A DNA stretch of 64,000 nucleotides from Winogradskyella sediminis (GTDB taxonomy: Bacteria > Bacteroidota > Bacteroidia > Flavobacteriales > Flavobacteriaceae): positions 103,606-167,605 of the forward strand of contig NZ_QUNH01000002.1 in the NCBI RefSeq assembly GCF_003387355.1. Reading direction: 5' to 3'. The position numbers and the translations under genes were made by a program. The notes beneath the pieces were generated by a model. That model did no database searches and was not told the origin of the DNA. It saw only the letters and a program-made list of their open reading frames with translations. The stretch's first letter is position 1. The number at the start of each line of letters is the position of its first letter. Shown piece by piece: positions 41,605-49,942 of the stretch.

Positions 41605-42118
41605 TTTAATTTAATTTTTTTCAGTTAGAAAAACTGAATAGTTAGCTTTTTTTCAGAATGGGTTATAATTAATATCACCGTTGTTGTAAACGTCTTAAGG
41701 TAGTTGTAGTTTTTATTTAATTACAATCAATTCTTATATATTGAATATGATTTAGACTTAACTCAATTAAATGACGTGTATCTATTTTATCAACGCTTTT
41801 CCTCGTATAAGTTTTCCTCTATGACCAATTCCTAAAAAGGTTTTGTATATATGACTTTGTTATTAATATCGTAAATGCGTATTGAACCAAAATCTACCTT
41901 TAAAAACTCACAACTTATTTTTTCCGGGTTGTTCAAATAATAAAAGTTTAATTTCGTATTATTATTTATTTGGACAAATGGGATTATTGAAGTCTAAGTA
42001 GTATTAGTATTTTTAATTCCATTTAAAGGTGCGTTTTATTTAGAATCTTTCGCAGAAATGAGGAAGTAAATCACCGCAATTGTTCCACCTATTATGTATT
42101 GATGTTATAAGCTTATGG
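41605..42118. other. Long gap with a possible gene remnant
   Basis: No intact gene occurs in these 514 bp. On the minus strand between about 41945 and 41718 a decayed reading frame suggests a T9SS sorting-domain remnant (described separately). The remainder is AT-rich without recognisable structure. Confidence 0.45.
41718..41945 (-). pseudogene. Possible remnant of a T9SS type A C-terminal sorting domain
   Basis: One minus-strand frame reads FYYLNNPEKISCEFLKVDFG then SIRIYDINNKVIYTKPF and hits a stop at 41832-41834; nearby in other frames are ELVIEENLYEEKR and IDTRHLIELSL. The order NxPxK, IxIYDxNxKxI and IDxxxLI is that of a sorting domain, but stops and frame changes break it and no upstream coding body exists. 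This is a tentative reading. Confidence 0.3.
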
Positions 42119-42706
42119 CTATTGTATAATACCTGCACAACCTATACGTGCACCAGCAGCGCCAGAGGGTTGCGATTTTAAATCGTCTTCACCAATATGT
42201 ACAATTATTGCTTTTCCTAAGATATCTTTAGTGGTATCGCCACAACCAATACACCATTCGTCTGTGGTTTTAGTTACTGTAGCGCGTCCGTTGGCATTAG
42301 CGGCTATGTTACCGATATCTCCTTTGTGATATCCTGCTTCATCACCCCAAGCTCCATGTGGTTGCCCTGTAGGATTCCAATGGCCTCCAGCAGAAGAACC
42401 ATCGTTAGCTGAACAATCGGCTTTTTCATGAATATGAATGGCGTGTTTCCCTTCTTCTAATCCGGTAACCGTACCAACCATGCTTACCTTACCATTGGTC
42501 TCTGTAAAGTTAATAGTTCCTTCTATGTTACTATCACTTTTAGGTGATAAGGTTACTGATATTTTTTTTGATGTGGTATCAACGTTTTCTTCTATAACTT
42601 CAGTTTCTTTTTCCGTCGTGGTGTCGGTTTCTTTTTTAGTGTCTTTACAGGCTGTGACTGCAGAAACTAATATGCATGATAATAGTAATACTTTTAAATT
42701 TTTCAT
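42119..42706 (-). CDS. sodC: Cu/Zn superoxide dismutase, lipoprotein
   Basis: This 195-residue enzyme detoxifies superoxide in the periplasm or at the outer membrane. The lipoprotein signal ends at SAVTAC (cysteine 20), followed by a threonine- and glutamate-rich linker (about 21-48). The catalytic domain has the copper ligands in KHAIHIHEKADC (H91, H93), the bridging and zinc region GGHWNPTGQPHGAWGDEAGY and HKGDIGNI, the further copper histidine in AIIVHIGEDD, and the disulfide cysteines C98 and that in ARIGCAGIIQ. All metal ligands expected of SodC are visible. It is monocistronic on this evidence. Confidence 0.95.
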   Translation of the reverse strand: MKNLKVLLLSCILVSAVTACKDTKKETDTTTEKETEVIEENVDTTSKKISVTLSPKSDSNIEGTINFTETNGKVSMVGTVTGLEEGKHAIHIHEKADCSANDGSSAGGHWNPTGQPHGAWGDEAGYHKGDIGNIAANANGRATVTKTTDEWCIGCGDTTKDILGKAIIVHIGEDDLKSQPSGAAGARIGCAGIIQ

Positions 42707-42917
42707 GATATGCTCAAATTTTTAGTTGGAATTAATATTTAATCGTGTTAAAATTCGTCTCTAAGTCTATGGTTTGTAGCCATAAGACAACGAACATTGG
42801 GCACAAATTAATGAAGTAAAAAATGCTTCAAGTGCTCAATCACAATTAATTTTAATTCATTTGACACTATTCTAAGATGAGGCTATCTGACTTTAAAAAT
42901 ACTTAGAGTTTAGGTGC

Positions 42918-43547
42918 TTATTTATCACGAAGATATGTGCTCACTTCTATAGCAACATCTTCCCACGTTTTGCTGACACCATCAGCACCTTTATGCAAAT
43001 CAAAACATACTTTGTTTAAAGATTCCAATGCGCCTAATGCGTCCCAATCTTTAAGATCCATGGTGCCTTTCATGCTTACGCGTCTTTCATCGGTGATGTT
43101 TACTTCTAATGGCAAGTCTTTAGTTACTCCATTCATTGTTATTTCGGCAGTATACGCGTTGTTGGCATATTTAATTTTTCCTTTTAGTAATTCAGTATTT
43201 AACATCGCACCAAAGAATGACGTTTTTAGCTTTTCATCTCTAGTTTCATCTTTAGTAAATAAGCTACTCACCGGAATTGAAAATTCTAAATTATTTAAAG
43301 CTTCTTCTGGCGTTGCACCTGCTTTATCTTCAAAATTAAGCGTTGCAAATTCTCCGCCTACAGGGACTTTGTCAGTCGTTTTATAAGCCGTCCATTTTAC
43401 ATTGGTTGCTTCTGGTTTAACCACATAGGACACGGTGTTTTCAACAGCTTCAGGTGTTGTTGTTTCTTCTGCTTTTTTATTGTCTTTACATGAGGTAAAA
43501 ACTAAACTTACAATAATTAATAGTGATGCGAATTTTATGCTTTTCAT
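42918..43547 (-). CDS. YceI family lipoprotein
   Basis: This 209-residue protein has lipobox VFTSC (cysteine 20), an acidic-to-neutral linker, then the YceI lipocalin-like beta barrel: SYVVKPEATNVKWTAYKTTD, the region GGEFATLNFEDKAGATPEEA, FEDKAG with strand LNNLEFSIPVSSLF, and the ITMNGVTKDLPLEVNITDER pattern. YceI proteins bind polyisoprenoids or other lipids in the periplasm. It is transcribed away from hemN across a 146-bp gap that contains the FNR-type site. No other partner is evident. Confidence 0.88.
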   Translation of the reverse strand: MKSIKFASLLIIVSLVFTSCKDNKKAEETTTPEAVENTVSYVVKPEATNVKWTAYKTTDKVPVGGEFATLNFEDKAGATPEEALNNLEFSIPVSSLFTKDETRDEKLKTSFFGAMLNTELLKGKIKYANNAYTAEITMNGVTKDLPLEVNITDERRVSMKGTMDLKDWDALGALESLNKVCFDLHKGADGVSKTWEDVAIEVSTYLRDK

Positions 43548-43632
43548 GATGTTTTTTATTTGAAGTAAAATTAGTCATATAACAGCGTTAATACAAGTAA
43601 CGAGGGCTTGATAAATCAAAATTTTTAGCCGT

Positions 43633-43676
43633 ATGATAAATATCATAGTTTATATTAAGGTGTACTTCTAATTTTG
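43633..43676 (+). promoter_or_regulatory. FNR-type site and -7 box of the hemN-usp operon
   Basis: ATGAT-AAAT-ATCAT (43633-43646) is a symmetrical site of the FNR/Crp TGAT-N4-ATCA form. The -7 box TAATTTTG (43669-43676) is centred 33 bp downstream, which places the site near -41 of the predicted start, the usual activator position. No -33 TTG is needed at such promoters. Confidence 0.75.
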
Positions 43677-43693
43677 AGGATTAATAAATAAGT

Positions 43694-45058
43694 ATGAGTC
43701 AGTCGTTAATCCAAAAATATAATGTTGCAGGACCTCGTTATACGAGTTATCCAACCGTTCCTTATTGGGATTTAGAATCCTTTTCTTTAGAAGGATGGAA
43801 AGCTTCTTTACAACGTGCTTTTCAAGAAAGAAACACAACAGAAGGCTTAAGCTTATATATTCATTTACCGTTTTGCGAAAGTTTGTGCACCTTTTGTGGT
43901 TGCCATAAACGCATTACCAAACGTCACGAGGTAGAATCTCCTTATATCAAAGCTGTATTAAAGGAATGGAGTTTGTATCTAAAATTGTTGGGCTCTAAAC
44001 CGGTTATTAAAGAATTACATCTAGGTGGAGGGACTCCGACATTTTTTTCACCAGAACATCTAAACGATTTAATTTCTGGAATCTTGGCAGATGCTGAATT
44101 AGCAGAAAACTATGAGTTTAGTTTTGAAGGGCATCCAAACAATACTACAGAAGCCCATCTCACCACCTTATATAATTTAGGGTTTAGAAGGGTTAGCTAT
44201 GGAGTACAAGATTATAATTTACGTATTCAGAAAGCGATTAACCGCGTGCAGCCGTTTGAAAATGTGAAACGTGCAACAGATTTGGCACGAAAAATAGGAT
44301 ACACTTCTGTTGGACATGATATTATTTTTGGCTTACCGTTTCAGACCGAAGCCGATGTCATTGAAACAATCAATAAAACAAAAGCCTTAATGCCAGACCG
44401 TATTGCGTTTTATAGTTATGCACATGTGCCATGGATTAAAGGAAATGGACAACGTGGTTTTAAGACATCGGACTTACCAACACCAGATGCGAAGCGTTTA
44501 CAATACGAAACCGGAAAACAGTATTTTGAAGCTGCAGGTTATGTAGAAATAGGTATGGACCATTTTGCTCTAAAAAGTGATTCGCTATATAAAGCGATGG
44601 AGCAACACACTCTACATCGTAATTTTATGGGTTATACGGCTTCAAAAACCAAAGCCATGATTGGTTTGGGAGTGTCTTCTATTAGCGATAGTTGGTATGG
44701 ATTTGCACAGAATGTTAAATCGAATGAAGAATATTACAAGCTGTTAACACAAGATATCATTCCCGTATTTAAAGGTCATATTTTAATCACCGAAGACCTT
44801 ATTATTAGAAAACACATTCTTAATCTGATGTGTAATTTTGAAACGCAATGGGAGGATGAGGCCTTAGTATTTAAAGAATTACCAGAAGTCCTTATAAAAT
44901 TAAAAGAATTTGAATTGGATGGGTTACTACAGTTCGAATCAAAAAAAGTAATTGTAACGGAAAAGGGGAAAGCCTTTATTAGAAATATATGCATGGCTTT
45001 CGATTTATTATTACAACGAACAAAACCTGAAACTCAGTTGTTTTCAATGACCATTTAA
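43694..45058 (+). CDS. hemN: Oxygen-independent coproporphyrinogen III oxidase
   Basis: This 454-residue radical-SAM enzyme decarboxylates coproporphyrinogen III without oxygen during haem synthesis. YNVAGPRYTSYPTVPYW is the HemN opening, and the 4Fe-4S/SAM motif is LPFCESLCTFCGCHKR. The downstream glycine-rich SAM segment HLGGGTPTFFS and FGLPFQTEADVIETINKT and the YAHVPWIKGNGQR substrate region follow. The fourth cysteine after CxxxCxxC (CGC) typical of HemN is present. The gene is first in a two-gene operon with usp 10 bp downstream and is driven by an FNR-type promoter, matching its role when oxygen is limiting. Confidence 0.96.
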   Translation: MSQSLIQKYNVAGPRYTSYPTVPYWDLESFSLEGWKASLQRAFQERNTTEGLSLYIHLPFCESLCTFCGCHKRITKRHEVESPYIKAVLKEWSLYLKLLGSKPVIKELHLGGGTPTFFSPEHLNDLISGILADAELAENYEFSFEGHPNNTTEAHLTTLYNLGFRRVSYGVQDYNLRIQKAINRVQPFENVKRATDLARKIGYTSVGHDIIFGLPFQTEADVIETINKTKALMPDRIAFYSYAHVPWIKGNGQRGFKTSDLPTPDAKRLQYETGKQYFEAAGYVEIGMDHFALKSDSLYKAMEQHTLHRNFMGYTASKTKAMIGLGVSSISDSWYGFAQNVKSNEEYYKLLTQDIIPVFKGHILITEDLIIRKHILNLMCNFETQWEDEALVFKELPEVLIKLKEFELDGLLQFESKKVIVTEKGKAFIRNICMAFDLLLQRTKPETQLFSMTI

Positions 45059-45068
45059 TATTTAAAAA

Positions 45069-45902
45069 ATGAAAAAAATAATTGTACCAGTCGATTTTTC
45101 AGAACATTCAGAATTTGCACTAGAAGCAGCTGCAGGTTTGGCTCACAAATTTGGATCCGAACTTATTGTATTACACATGTTAGAATTGTCTAATGCAATT
45201 ATTTCTTCAGCGAGTGAAGCTTTAAATCAAGAAACTATTTATTATTTAAAGCTAGCAGAACAAAAATTTGAAACCTTTTTAGACAAACCCTATTTAGAAG
45301 GTATAAAAGTGAGTCCGGTAGTCAAACATTTTAAAGTATGGAGCGAAGTTAACGAGGTTTCTATAGAGCATAAAGCGAACCTCATTGTTATGGGGTCTCA
45401 AGGTGCAAGTGGAATTAAAGAAGTGTTAATAGGCTCTAATACGCAAAAAGTAGTGCGGTATTCGGATATTCCGGTTTTGGTCATTAAGCATAATCCTATA
45501 TTAATGGATTTTGAAAATGCTGTGTTTGCTTGTGATTTTTCTGAAGATGCTATTCCACCTTATTTACAAGCAAAAGACACGTTTAAAGCATTGGGTATTA
45601 CCATGCATTTGGTATATGTAAACTCGCCAGATGGTAACTTTAGAAGTTCTACTGAAATAGATAAACGGGTTTCTAATTTTTTGAAAGAGGCCGAAGGAGA
45701 TTTAGTTAATCTAGAAGCTGTAAATGTAGTTTCGGACTACTCTATAGAAAAAGGGATTCTAAATTTTGCAAATGTCATTGGTGCAGATCTTATTGCTGTG
45801 GCAACCCATGGAAGAAAAGGATTATCGCATTTTTTTGAAGGGAGTGTCTCTGAAGATATTACAAATCATTCCACATTACCTGTAATGACATTTAAAATAT
45901 AG
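45069..45902 (+). CDS. Universal stress protein, tandem two-domain form
   Basis: This 277-residue protein carries two UspA-like domains. Domain 1 (1-145) begins KKIIVPVDFSEHSEFALEAA and has the ATP-binding GSQGASGIKEVLIGSNTQKV loop with VVRYSDIPVLVIK. Domain 2 (about 148-277) has AVFACDFSEDAIPPYLQAKD and ATHGRKGLSHFFEGSVSEDI. The glycine-rich loop is complete in domain 1 and altered in domain 2. Tandem Usp proteins bind ATP and help stress survival. Co-transcription with hemN under the FNR-type site suggests induction at low oxygen. Confidence 0.92.
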   Translation: MKKIIVPVDFSEHSEFALEAAAGLAHKFGSELIVLHMLELSNAIISSASEALNQETIYYLKLAEQKFETFLDKPYLEGIKVSPVVKHFKVWSEVNEVSIEHKANLIVMGSQGASGIKEVLIGSNTQKVVRYSDIPVLVIKHNPILMDFENAVFACDFSEDAIPPYLQAKDTFKALGITMHLVYVNSPDGNFRSSTEIDKRVSNFLKEAEGDLVNLEAVNVVSDYSIEKGILNFANVIGADLIAVATHGRKGLSHFFEGSVSEDITNHSTLPVMTFKI

Positions 45903-45943
45903 TCGTCGATGTTAATTGTAGTTAGTTTTTTAATGTCGTCAAT

Positions 45944-45973
45944 AAAACGCCAAAGATTTTTCTTTGGCGTTTT
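45944..45973 (+). terminator. Rho-independent terminator of the hemN-usp operon
   Basis: AAAACGCCAAAGA (45944-45956) pairs perfectly with TCTTTGGCGTTTT (45961-45973) with a TTTT loop and T-tail. It could also stop the convergent cco operon, whose last gene ends 135 bp away. Confidence 0.92.
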
Positions 45974-46107
45974 TCTTTTACAATCTCAAATATGTAAAAA
46001 TTATTACAGTCGATGAAATGGATATAGTTTGGTTTTAAGGATGTATATATGCTAAATCACCCCTTATGTTATTGGAAAATAGTAACTAACTTGAAGGGCA
46101 GAAGATG

Positions 46108-46809
46108 TTAATGACAATTTATAGCACTAGAAGCCATTTCTACCATTGGAGCAGGTGAGAGGTATGGAATGCCTAACCCTAATCCTCGAAGAATAAATAA
46201 TAGACCTATCACCACAACAAATACAGGAATAGCTTTTTGTATGTGTTGCTTAATGGTACTATTTAAAAATTTACCTAAATATATGGCTGTAGTCATTAGA
46301 GGTATTGTTCCGAGTCCGAATAAGACCATATACAAACTACCGTCTAATAAACTTCCTGTTGCTATCGAACCAAAGACAGCCATATAGACCAAACCACAAG
46401 GCAGGAATCCATTAAGAAAACCAATGGTTAAAAAGGTATCTGCGGTTTTCTTTTTTAAGGCTTTACCTAAAGAGGACTTTACTTTAGAAATAGCTTTGTA
46501 TAAAGGTTTGGTAAGGTTGTATTTTCCTATGACATTTTGGGGTAAGAGCACAATTACAATCATTAAAATTCCAATAATTATTGAAAGTTGCTGCTGAATT
46601 CCAAAAAGAGAAAAACTTTTCCCGACCAGTCCAAAAACTAAACCAATGATACTATAAGCCAATAGCCTACCAAAATGGTAAATACCGATTTGACTTACTT
46701 TTCTAAATGAATTGGATCTATCTACAGGCAACATAAAGGCAATAGGACCACACATGCCAACGCAGTGCAGACTTCCTAATAAACCTAATATGAGGGCTGA
46801 TATAAGCAT
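46108..46809 (-). CDS. TauE/SafE (UreH_2)-type membrane protein of the cbb3 cluster
   Basis: This 233-residue protein has six or seven transmembrane helices and starts LISALILGLLGSLHCVGMCG, the conserved opening of the family with the paired cysteines. FLNGFLPCGLVYMAVFGSIA is a second signature with a cysteine, and the C-terminal helix block ends near LGIPYLSPAPM. The family is related to DsbD/CcdA transmembrane cores and to copper and nickel transporters. Genes of this type commonly end ccoGHI-like clusters in Bacteroidota and are thought to help copper delivery or assembly of cbb3 oxidase (recalled and inferred). It follows ccoH with no gap. Confidence 0.87.
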   Translation of the reverse strand: MLISALILGLLGSLHCVGMCGPIAFMLPVDRSNSFRKVSQIGIYHFGRLLAYSIIGLVFGLVGKSFSLFGIQQQLSIIIGILMIVIVLLPQNVIGKYNLTKPLYKAISKVKSSLGKALKKKTADTFLTIGFLNGFLPCGLVYMAVFGSIATGSLLDGSLYMVLFGLGTIPLMTTAIYLGKFLNSTIKQHIQKAIPVFVVVIGLLFILRGLGLGIPYLSPAPMVEMASSAINCH

Positions 46810-47256
46810 TTAATATGTGATTTCTTTTTTAAAGAGATAAGAATTAGTGTTATATTTCCAGTCTACTTTAATGTTCCAACGACCATCCAACAAACGCTTG
46901 TCAGGTATGAGCAAATTATGGTTAGATAGTGAAATCTCAGTTTCAAAATCTAATTGTTTGTTAGATGGTCTATATAGGAACACTTTACCTTCTATTTTTT
47001 GAATGTTTAAGTCTTCTGGAAATGTGATTACAATACCTTCTTTGGTTGTTTTTAGAGTAATATTACTTTTTAAATGTTTTGCATTTTCTTCATGATCTAA
47101 ATCCGCTTGAAATTGAAGCTCTTGGCCGTAATAATCTTCAACCACTAAATCGTGATCATATTTACTATCTGTACTCATACTTATTACAAAGTACATAATA
47201 AAGGATATAAAACATACAAATGCAATTACGATTGCGGTTCCCCAATTTATTTTCAT
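46810..47256 (-). CDS. ccoH: CcoH/FixH family cbb3 oxidase assembly protein
   Basis: This 148-residue protein has one N-terminal membrane helix (IVIAFVCFISFIMYFVISM) and a periplasmic beta domain. DLVVEDYYGQELQFQADLDH is the FixH signature, and the remaining strands include EGKVFLYRPSNKQLDFETEI and RWNIKVDWKYNTN. FixH/CcoH is needed for stable assembly of the cbb3 oxidase and acts with CcoI/CcoS. Placement between ccoG and the TauE-like gene agrees. A 127-bp gap with a short repeat separates it from ccoG. Confidence 0.88.
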   Translation of the reverse strand: MKINWGTAIVIAFVCFISFIMYFVISMSTDSKYDHDLVVEDYYGQELQFQADLDHEENAKHLKSNITLKTTKEGIVITFPEDLNIQKIEGKVFLYRPSNKQLDFETEISLSNHNLLIPDKRLLDGRWNIKVDWKYNTNSYLFKKEITY

Positions 47257-47350
47257 AATTAATTTATTTTTTTATCCTGAATAGCAATCAGGGTTAAATC
47301 GTATTTAAATCTGCTTTTTTTTGCAGTACACGAGTTTATTTTTCTAAAGA

Positions 47351-47378
47351 CTTGCTAGGTTATCGAAACCTGCTAGGT
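47351..47378. repeat. Short hairpin with direct TGCTAGGT repeats
   Basis: AGGTT-ATCGA-AACCT (47357-47371) is a small hairpin flanked by two direct TGCTAGGT copies (47353-47360 and 47371-47378). It resembles the palindrome at 21599-21625 in its AGGTT/AACCT core and TAGGT end. It lies between ccoG and ccoH. Confidence 0.4.
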
Positions 47379-47383
47379 CTATT

Positions 47384-48808
47384 TTAATTAAAACTTCTAG
47401 GTCCTAAAAACGTGACCGATGTGGTTTCTATAAGTTCATCCTCGCTATAAAGATCTATCATAACGTCGTTTTTGTCACCAGACAAGTCACTTTGTTTTAG
47501 CTCTATAAATAAAGTGCCTTCTGCAATGCCTTGTGGCTCTACACCAAAGGTTTCGGAAGTGGAAACAATATGAATATCTCCATCCCAACCTCTGAGTTTA
47601 AAGCTTAAATTATCGATTTCATTAGAAGTTTTATTGACCAGCTTAAAGGTGTAAACGTTACTTATTATACCGTTATCTTTATGTTCGTATAGTTGACCTG
47701 GTAATCGTAAAATTCGAGCTTCAACATCACTTCTCAATAATAACATACCAGCCAAAATACCGATTAAAATAGTAAGAACTGCCATATAACCTTTCATACG
47801 AGCGGTTATTTTAAAAGGTTCTTTCTTTTCAATTTCATCTTCACTAGCAAAACGAATTAGGCCTTTAGGAAGGTTTATACTTTCCATAATATGGTCACAC
47901 TCATCGATACATGCGGTGCAATTCACACATTCTAATTGGGTACCGTTTCTAATATCGATTCCCGTAGGACAAACATTAACACATTGAGAACAATCTATAC
48001 AATCTCCATGACCTAGAGCTGCTCTGTCTTCCTTTTTTCTAAACTTTTTTCTACCATTCTCTCCTTCACCACGTTTGTGGTCGTAAGCTACAACAATAGA
48101 TTTATTGTCTAAAAGCACTCCTTGCAAACGACCATAAGGACATGCAATAATGCACACTTGTTCTCTAAACCAAGCGAATATAAAATAAAAAACGGCTGTA
48201 AATATCAATAGCGGTATCAGTGTGCCAGTATGTTCAAAAGGACCTTCGGTGATGTACTTTATAAGTTTATCTCCACCTATTAAATATGCTAGAAAAACAT
48301 TGGCAATTAAAAACGATATAACCAAAAAGATAAACCATTTTAAAGCACGTTTTCTAATTTTTTCGGCATTCCATTTTTGTCTAGCTAATCGCATTTGCTT
48401 GTTTCGGTCACCATCAATCCAATATTCAATCCGTCTAAAAACCATTTCCATAAAAATGGTCTGTGGGCAGATCCATCCGCAAAATACACGACCAAAGCCT
48501 ACGGTGAATAAGGTGATAAAAATAACGCCAATAAGCATGGAGATGACAAAGAGATAGAAATCTTGAGGCCAAAACGGAAATCCAAAAATATTGAATCGTC
48601 TTTCTAGGATATTAAATAATAGAAACTGATTACCATTAATTTTGATGAAGGGAGCCGCAAATAAAAAGGCTAATAATACATAGCTTACGAGCTTACGCTT
48701 TTCATATAATGGTCCAGACGGTTTTTTAGGAAAAACCCATTTGCGTTTACCTTCTGCATCAATTGTACCAATTGAATCTCTAAAAACTTCGTTTCCTGGC
48801 GTTTCCAT
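47384..48808 (-). CDS. ccoG: CcoG/RdxA-type iron-sulfur membrane protein
   Basis: This 474-residue protein reduces Cu(II) for the cbb3 oxidase in studied relatives. It has about five N-terminal transmembrane helices and a polyferredoxin region: GWICPQTIFMEMVFRRIEYW, REQVCIIACPYGRLQGVLLD, then DCIDCSQCVNVCPTGIDIRN and ECVNCTACIDECDHIMESIN give two 4Fe-4S clusters. The C-terminal periplasmic part (about 370-474) is the FixG immunoglobulin-like domain. It follows ccoP by 55 bp on the same strand and continues the oxidase operon. Confidence 0.93.
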   Translation of the reverse strand: METPGNEVFRDSIGTIDAEGKRKWVFPKKPSGPLYEKRKLVSYVLLAFLFAAPFIKINGNQFLLFNILERRFNIFGFPFWPQDFYLFVISMLIGVIFITLFTVGFGRVFCGWICPQTIFMEMVFRRIEYWIDGDRNKQMRLARQKWNAEKIRKRALKWFIFLVISFLIANVFLAYLIGGDKLIKYITEGPFEHTGTLIPLLIFTAVFYFIFAWFREQVCIIACPYGRLQGVLLDNKSIVVAYDHKRGEGENGRKKFRKKEDRAALGHGDCIDCSQCVNVCPTGIDIRNGTQLECVNCTACIDECDHIMESINLPKGLIRFASEDEIEKKEPFKITARMKGYMAVLTILIGILAGMLLLRSDVEARILRLPGQLYEHKDNGIISNVYTFKLVNKTSNEIDNLSFKLRGWDGDIHIVSTSETFGVEPQGIAEGTLFIELKQSDLSGDKNDVMIDLYSEDELIETTSVTFLGPRSFN

Positions 48809-48863
48809 TACTTTTTTAACTTAACTATTATTTAGAAAAAATCTTCTAATCCCAGTGTTATAT

Positions 48864-49754
48864 TTACTCATCAGTGTCTTCTGGTACCCAAACATCTCCT
48901 TCCGCAGCTTTTGGATTGGCAGGAGTTGTGCCTTGAAACTGTAAAACATAGCTAGCTACTTGTGCCATTTCTAGAGGTTTTAAACTTTGTTTCCAAGCCA
49001 CCATACCTTTACCAGAACGTCCACCTTCAGATATCGTTTTAAACACATTTTTAATACCTCCACCTAAAATCCAATGGTCATCTGTAAGGTTTGGTCCAAT
49101 TCCACCACCTCCATCTACCATATGGCAAGCCACGCAGTTGGTTTCAAAAATCTTTTTACCAGCATTTAAATCCGCCGTTTCAGTTAATACTTCTACAGTG
49201 TTTATATCCACTAATCCTTTAGCTGTCTTTTTATATGCTTCAATGGCAGCATTAGCTTCTGCATATTCAATTTCATATTCTACAAATTGGTCATCTGCAT
49301 CTAAAACATGATAACGAACCATATAGATCACAGCAAAAACTATAGAGATATAGAAGGAATATACCCACCATGGTGGTAAATTATTATCTAATTCTTTAAT
49401 ACCATCGTAACTATGGTCTAATATAATTTCGCCTTCTTCTTCAATTGGTTTCTGTTTACCAACTAATTTAGAATACAATGCTTTTAATTTTGTGAATTGA
49501 GGTGTTTTAGATCGTGATGCTTCGTAGCGTTTTTTTCCTTCCTCATCTAAGCTTTGATAAAGAATATTATCTAAGGAGTTTACAATACCTTCAATGGCAA
49601 TAAGCACTAGTAGTATTAAAAATAAGAATAGTAAAATAATTGGCTGCTCAATAAAAGCAGGCTTATCTCCTGAATCTACAAAGTACTCTACGAGTCCAGC
49701 AATGGCAAAAAACATTACAGGTACTCTAATGTATGATGGGATTAAATGTCTCAT
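48864..49754 (-). CDS. ccoP: cbb3 oxidase subunit III, CcoP, single-haem form
   Basis: This 296-residue membrane-anchored cytochrome c passes electrons to the CcoNO core. Two hydrophobic stretches near the N-terminus and around 130-145 are followed by the haem domain: KIFETNCVACHMVDGGGGIG (CxxCH), PNLTDDHWILGGGIKNVF and the methionine ligand in GMVAWKQSLKPLEMAQVASY. Only one CxxCH occurs, whereas the proteobacterial CcoP has two, so this is the mono-haem form seen in Bacteroidota. Its start overlaps the ccoQ stop by 4 bp. Confidence 0.92.
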   Translation of the reverse strand: MRHLIPSYIRVPVMFFAIAGLVEYFVDSGDKPAFIEQPIILLFLFLILLVLIAIEGIVNSLDNILYQSLDEEGKKRYEASRSKTPQFTKLKALYSKLVGKQKPIEEEGEIILDHSYDGIKELDNNLPPWWVYSFYISIVFAVIYMVRYHVLDADDQFVEYEIEYAEANAAIEAYKKTAKGLVDINTVEVLTETADLNAGKKIFETNCVACHMVDGGGGIGPNLTDDHWILGGGIKNVFKTISEGGRSGKGMVAWKQSLKPLEMAQVASYVLQFQGTTPANPKAAEGDVWVPEDTDE

Positions 49755-49936
49755 ATTGTGGTATCGTTTTGATTGTCTAATGGAATATTACTAACTGTGG
49801 TGATATAATCTTTCTTAGCTGTGATTACCCAATAGAATAACACAACAAAAAATATAAAGAAAATAAGAAGCGATATCAATGGGTATATCTCAATCCCTGT
49901 AATACTTTCTAAATGACCTTTTATAAATTTGAACAT
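49751..49936 (-). CDS. ccoQ: CcoQ-like small subunit of cbb3 oxidase
   Basis: This 61-residue protein has one membrane helix (LISLLIFFIFFVVLFYWVIT) followed by a polar tail with KKDYITTVSNIPLD. The size, single span and position between ccoNO and ccoP are those of CcoQ. It overlaps ccoP by ATGA (49751-49754) and begins 6 bp after ccoNO ends. Sequence identity among CcoQ proteins is low, so context is the main evidence. Confidence 0.8.
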   Translation of the reverse strand: MFKFIKGHLESITGIEIYPLISLLIFFIFFVVLFYWVITAKKDYITTVSNIPLDNQNDTTI

Positions 49937-49942
49937 AATAAA

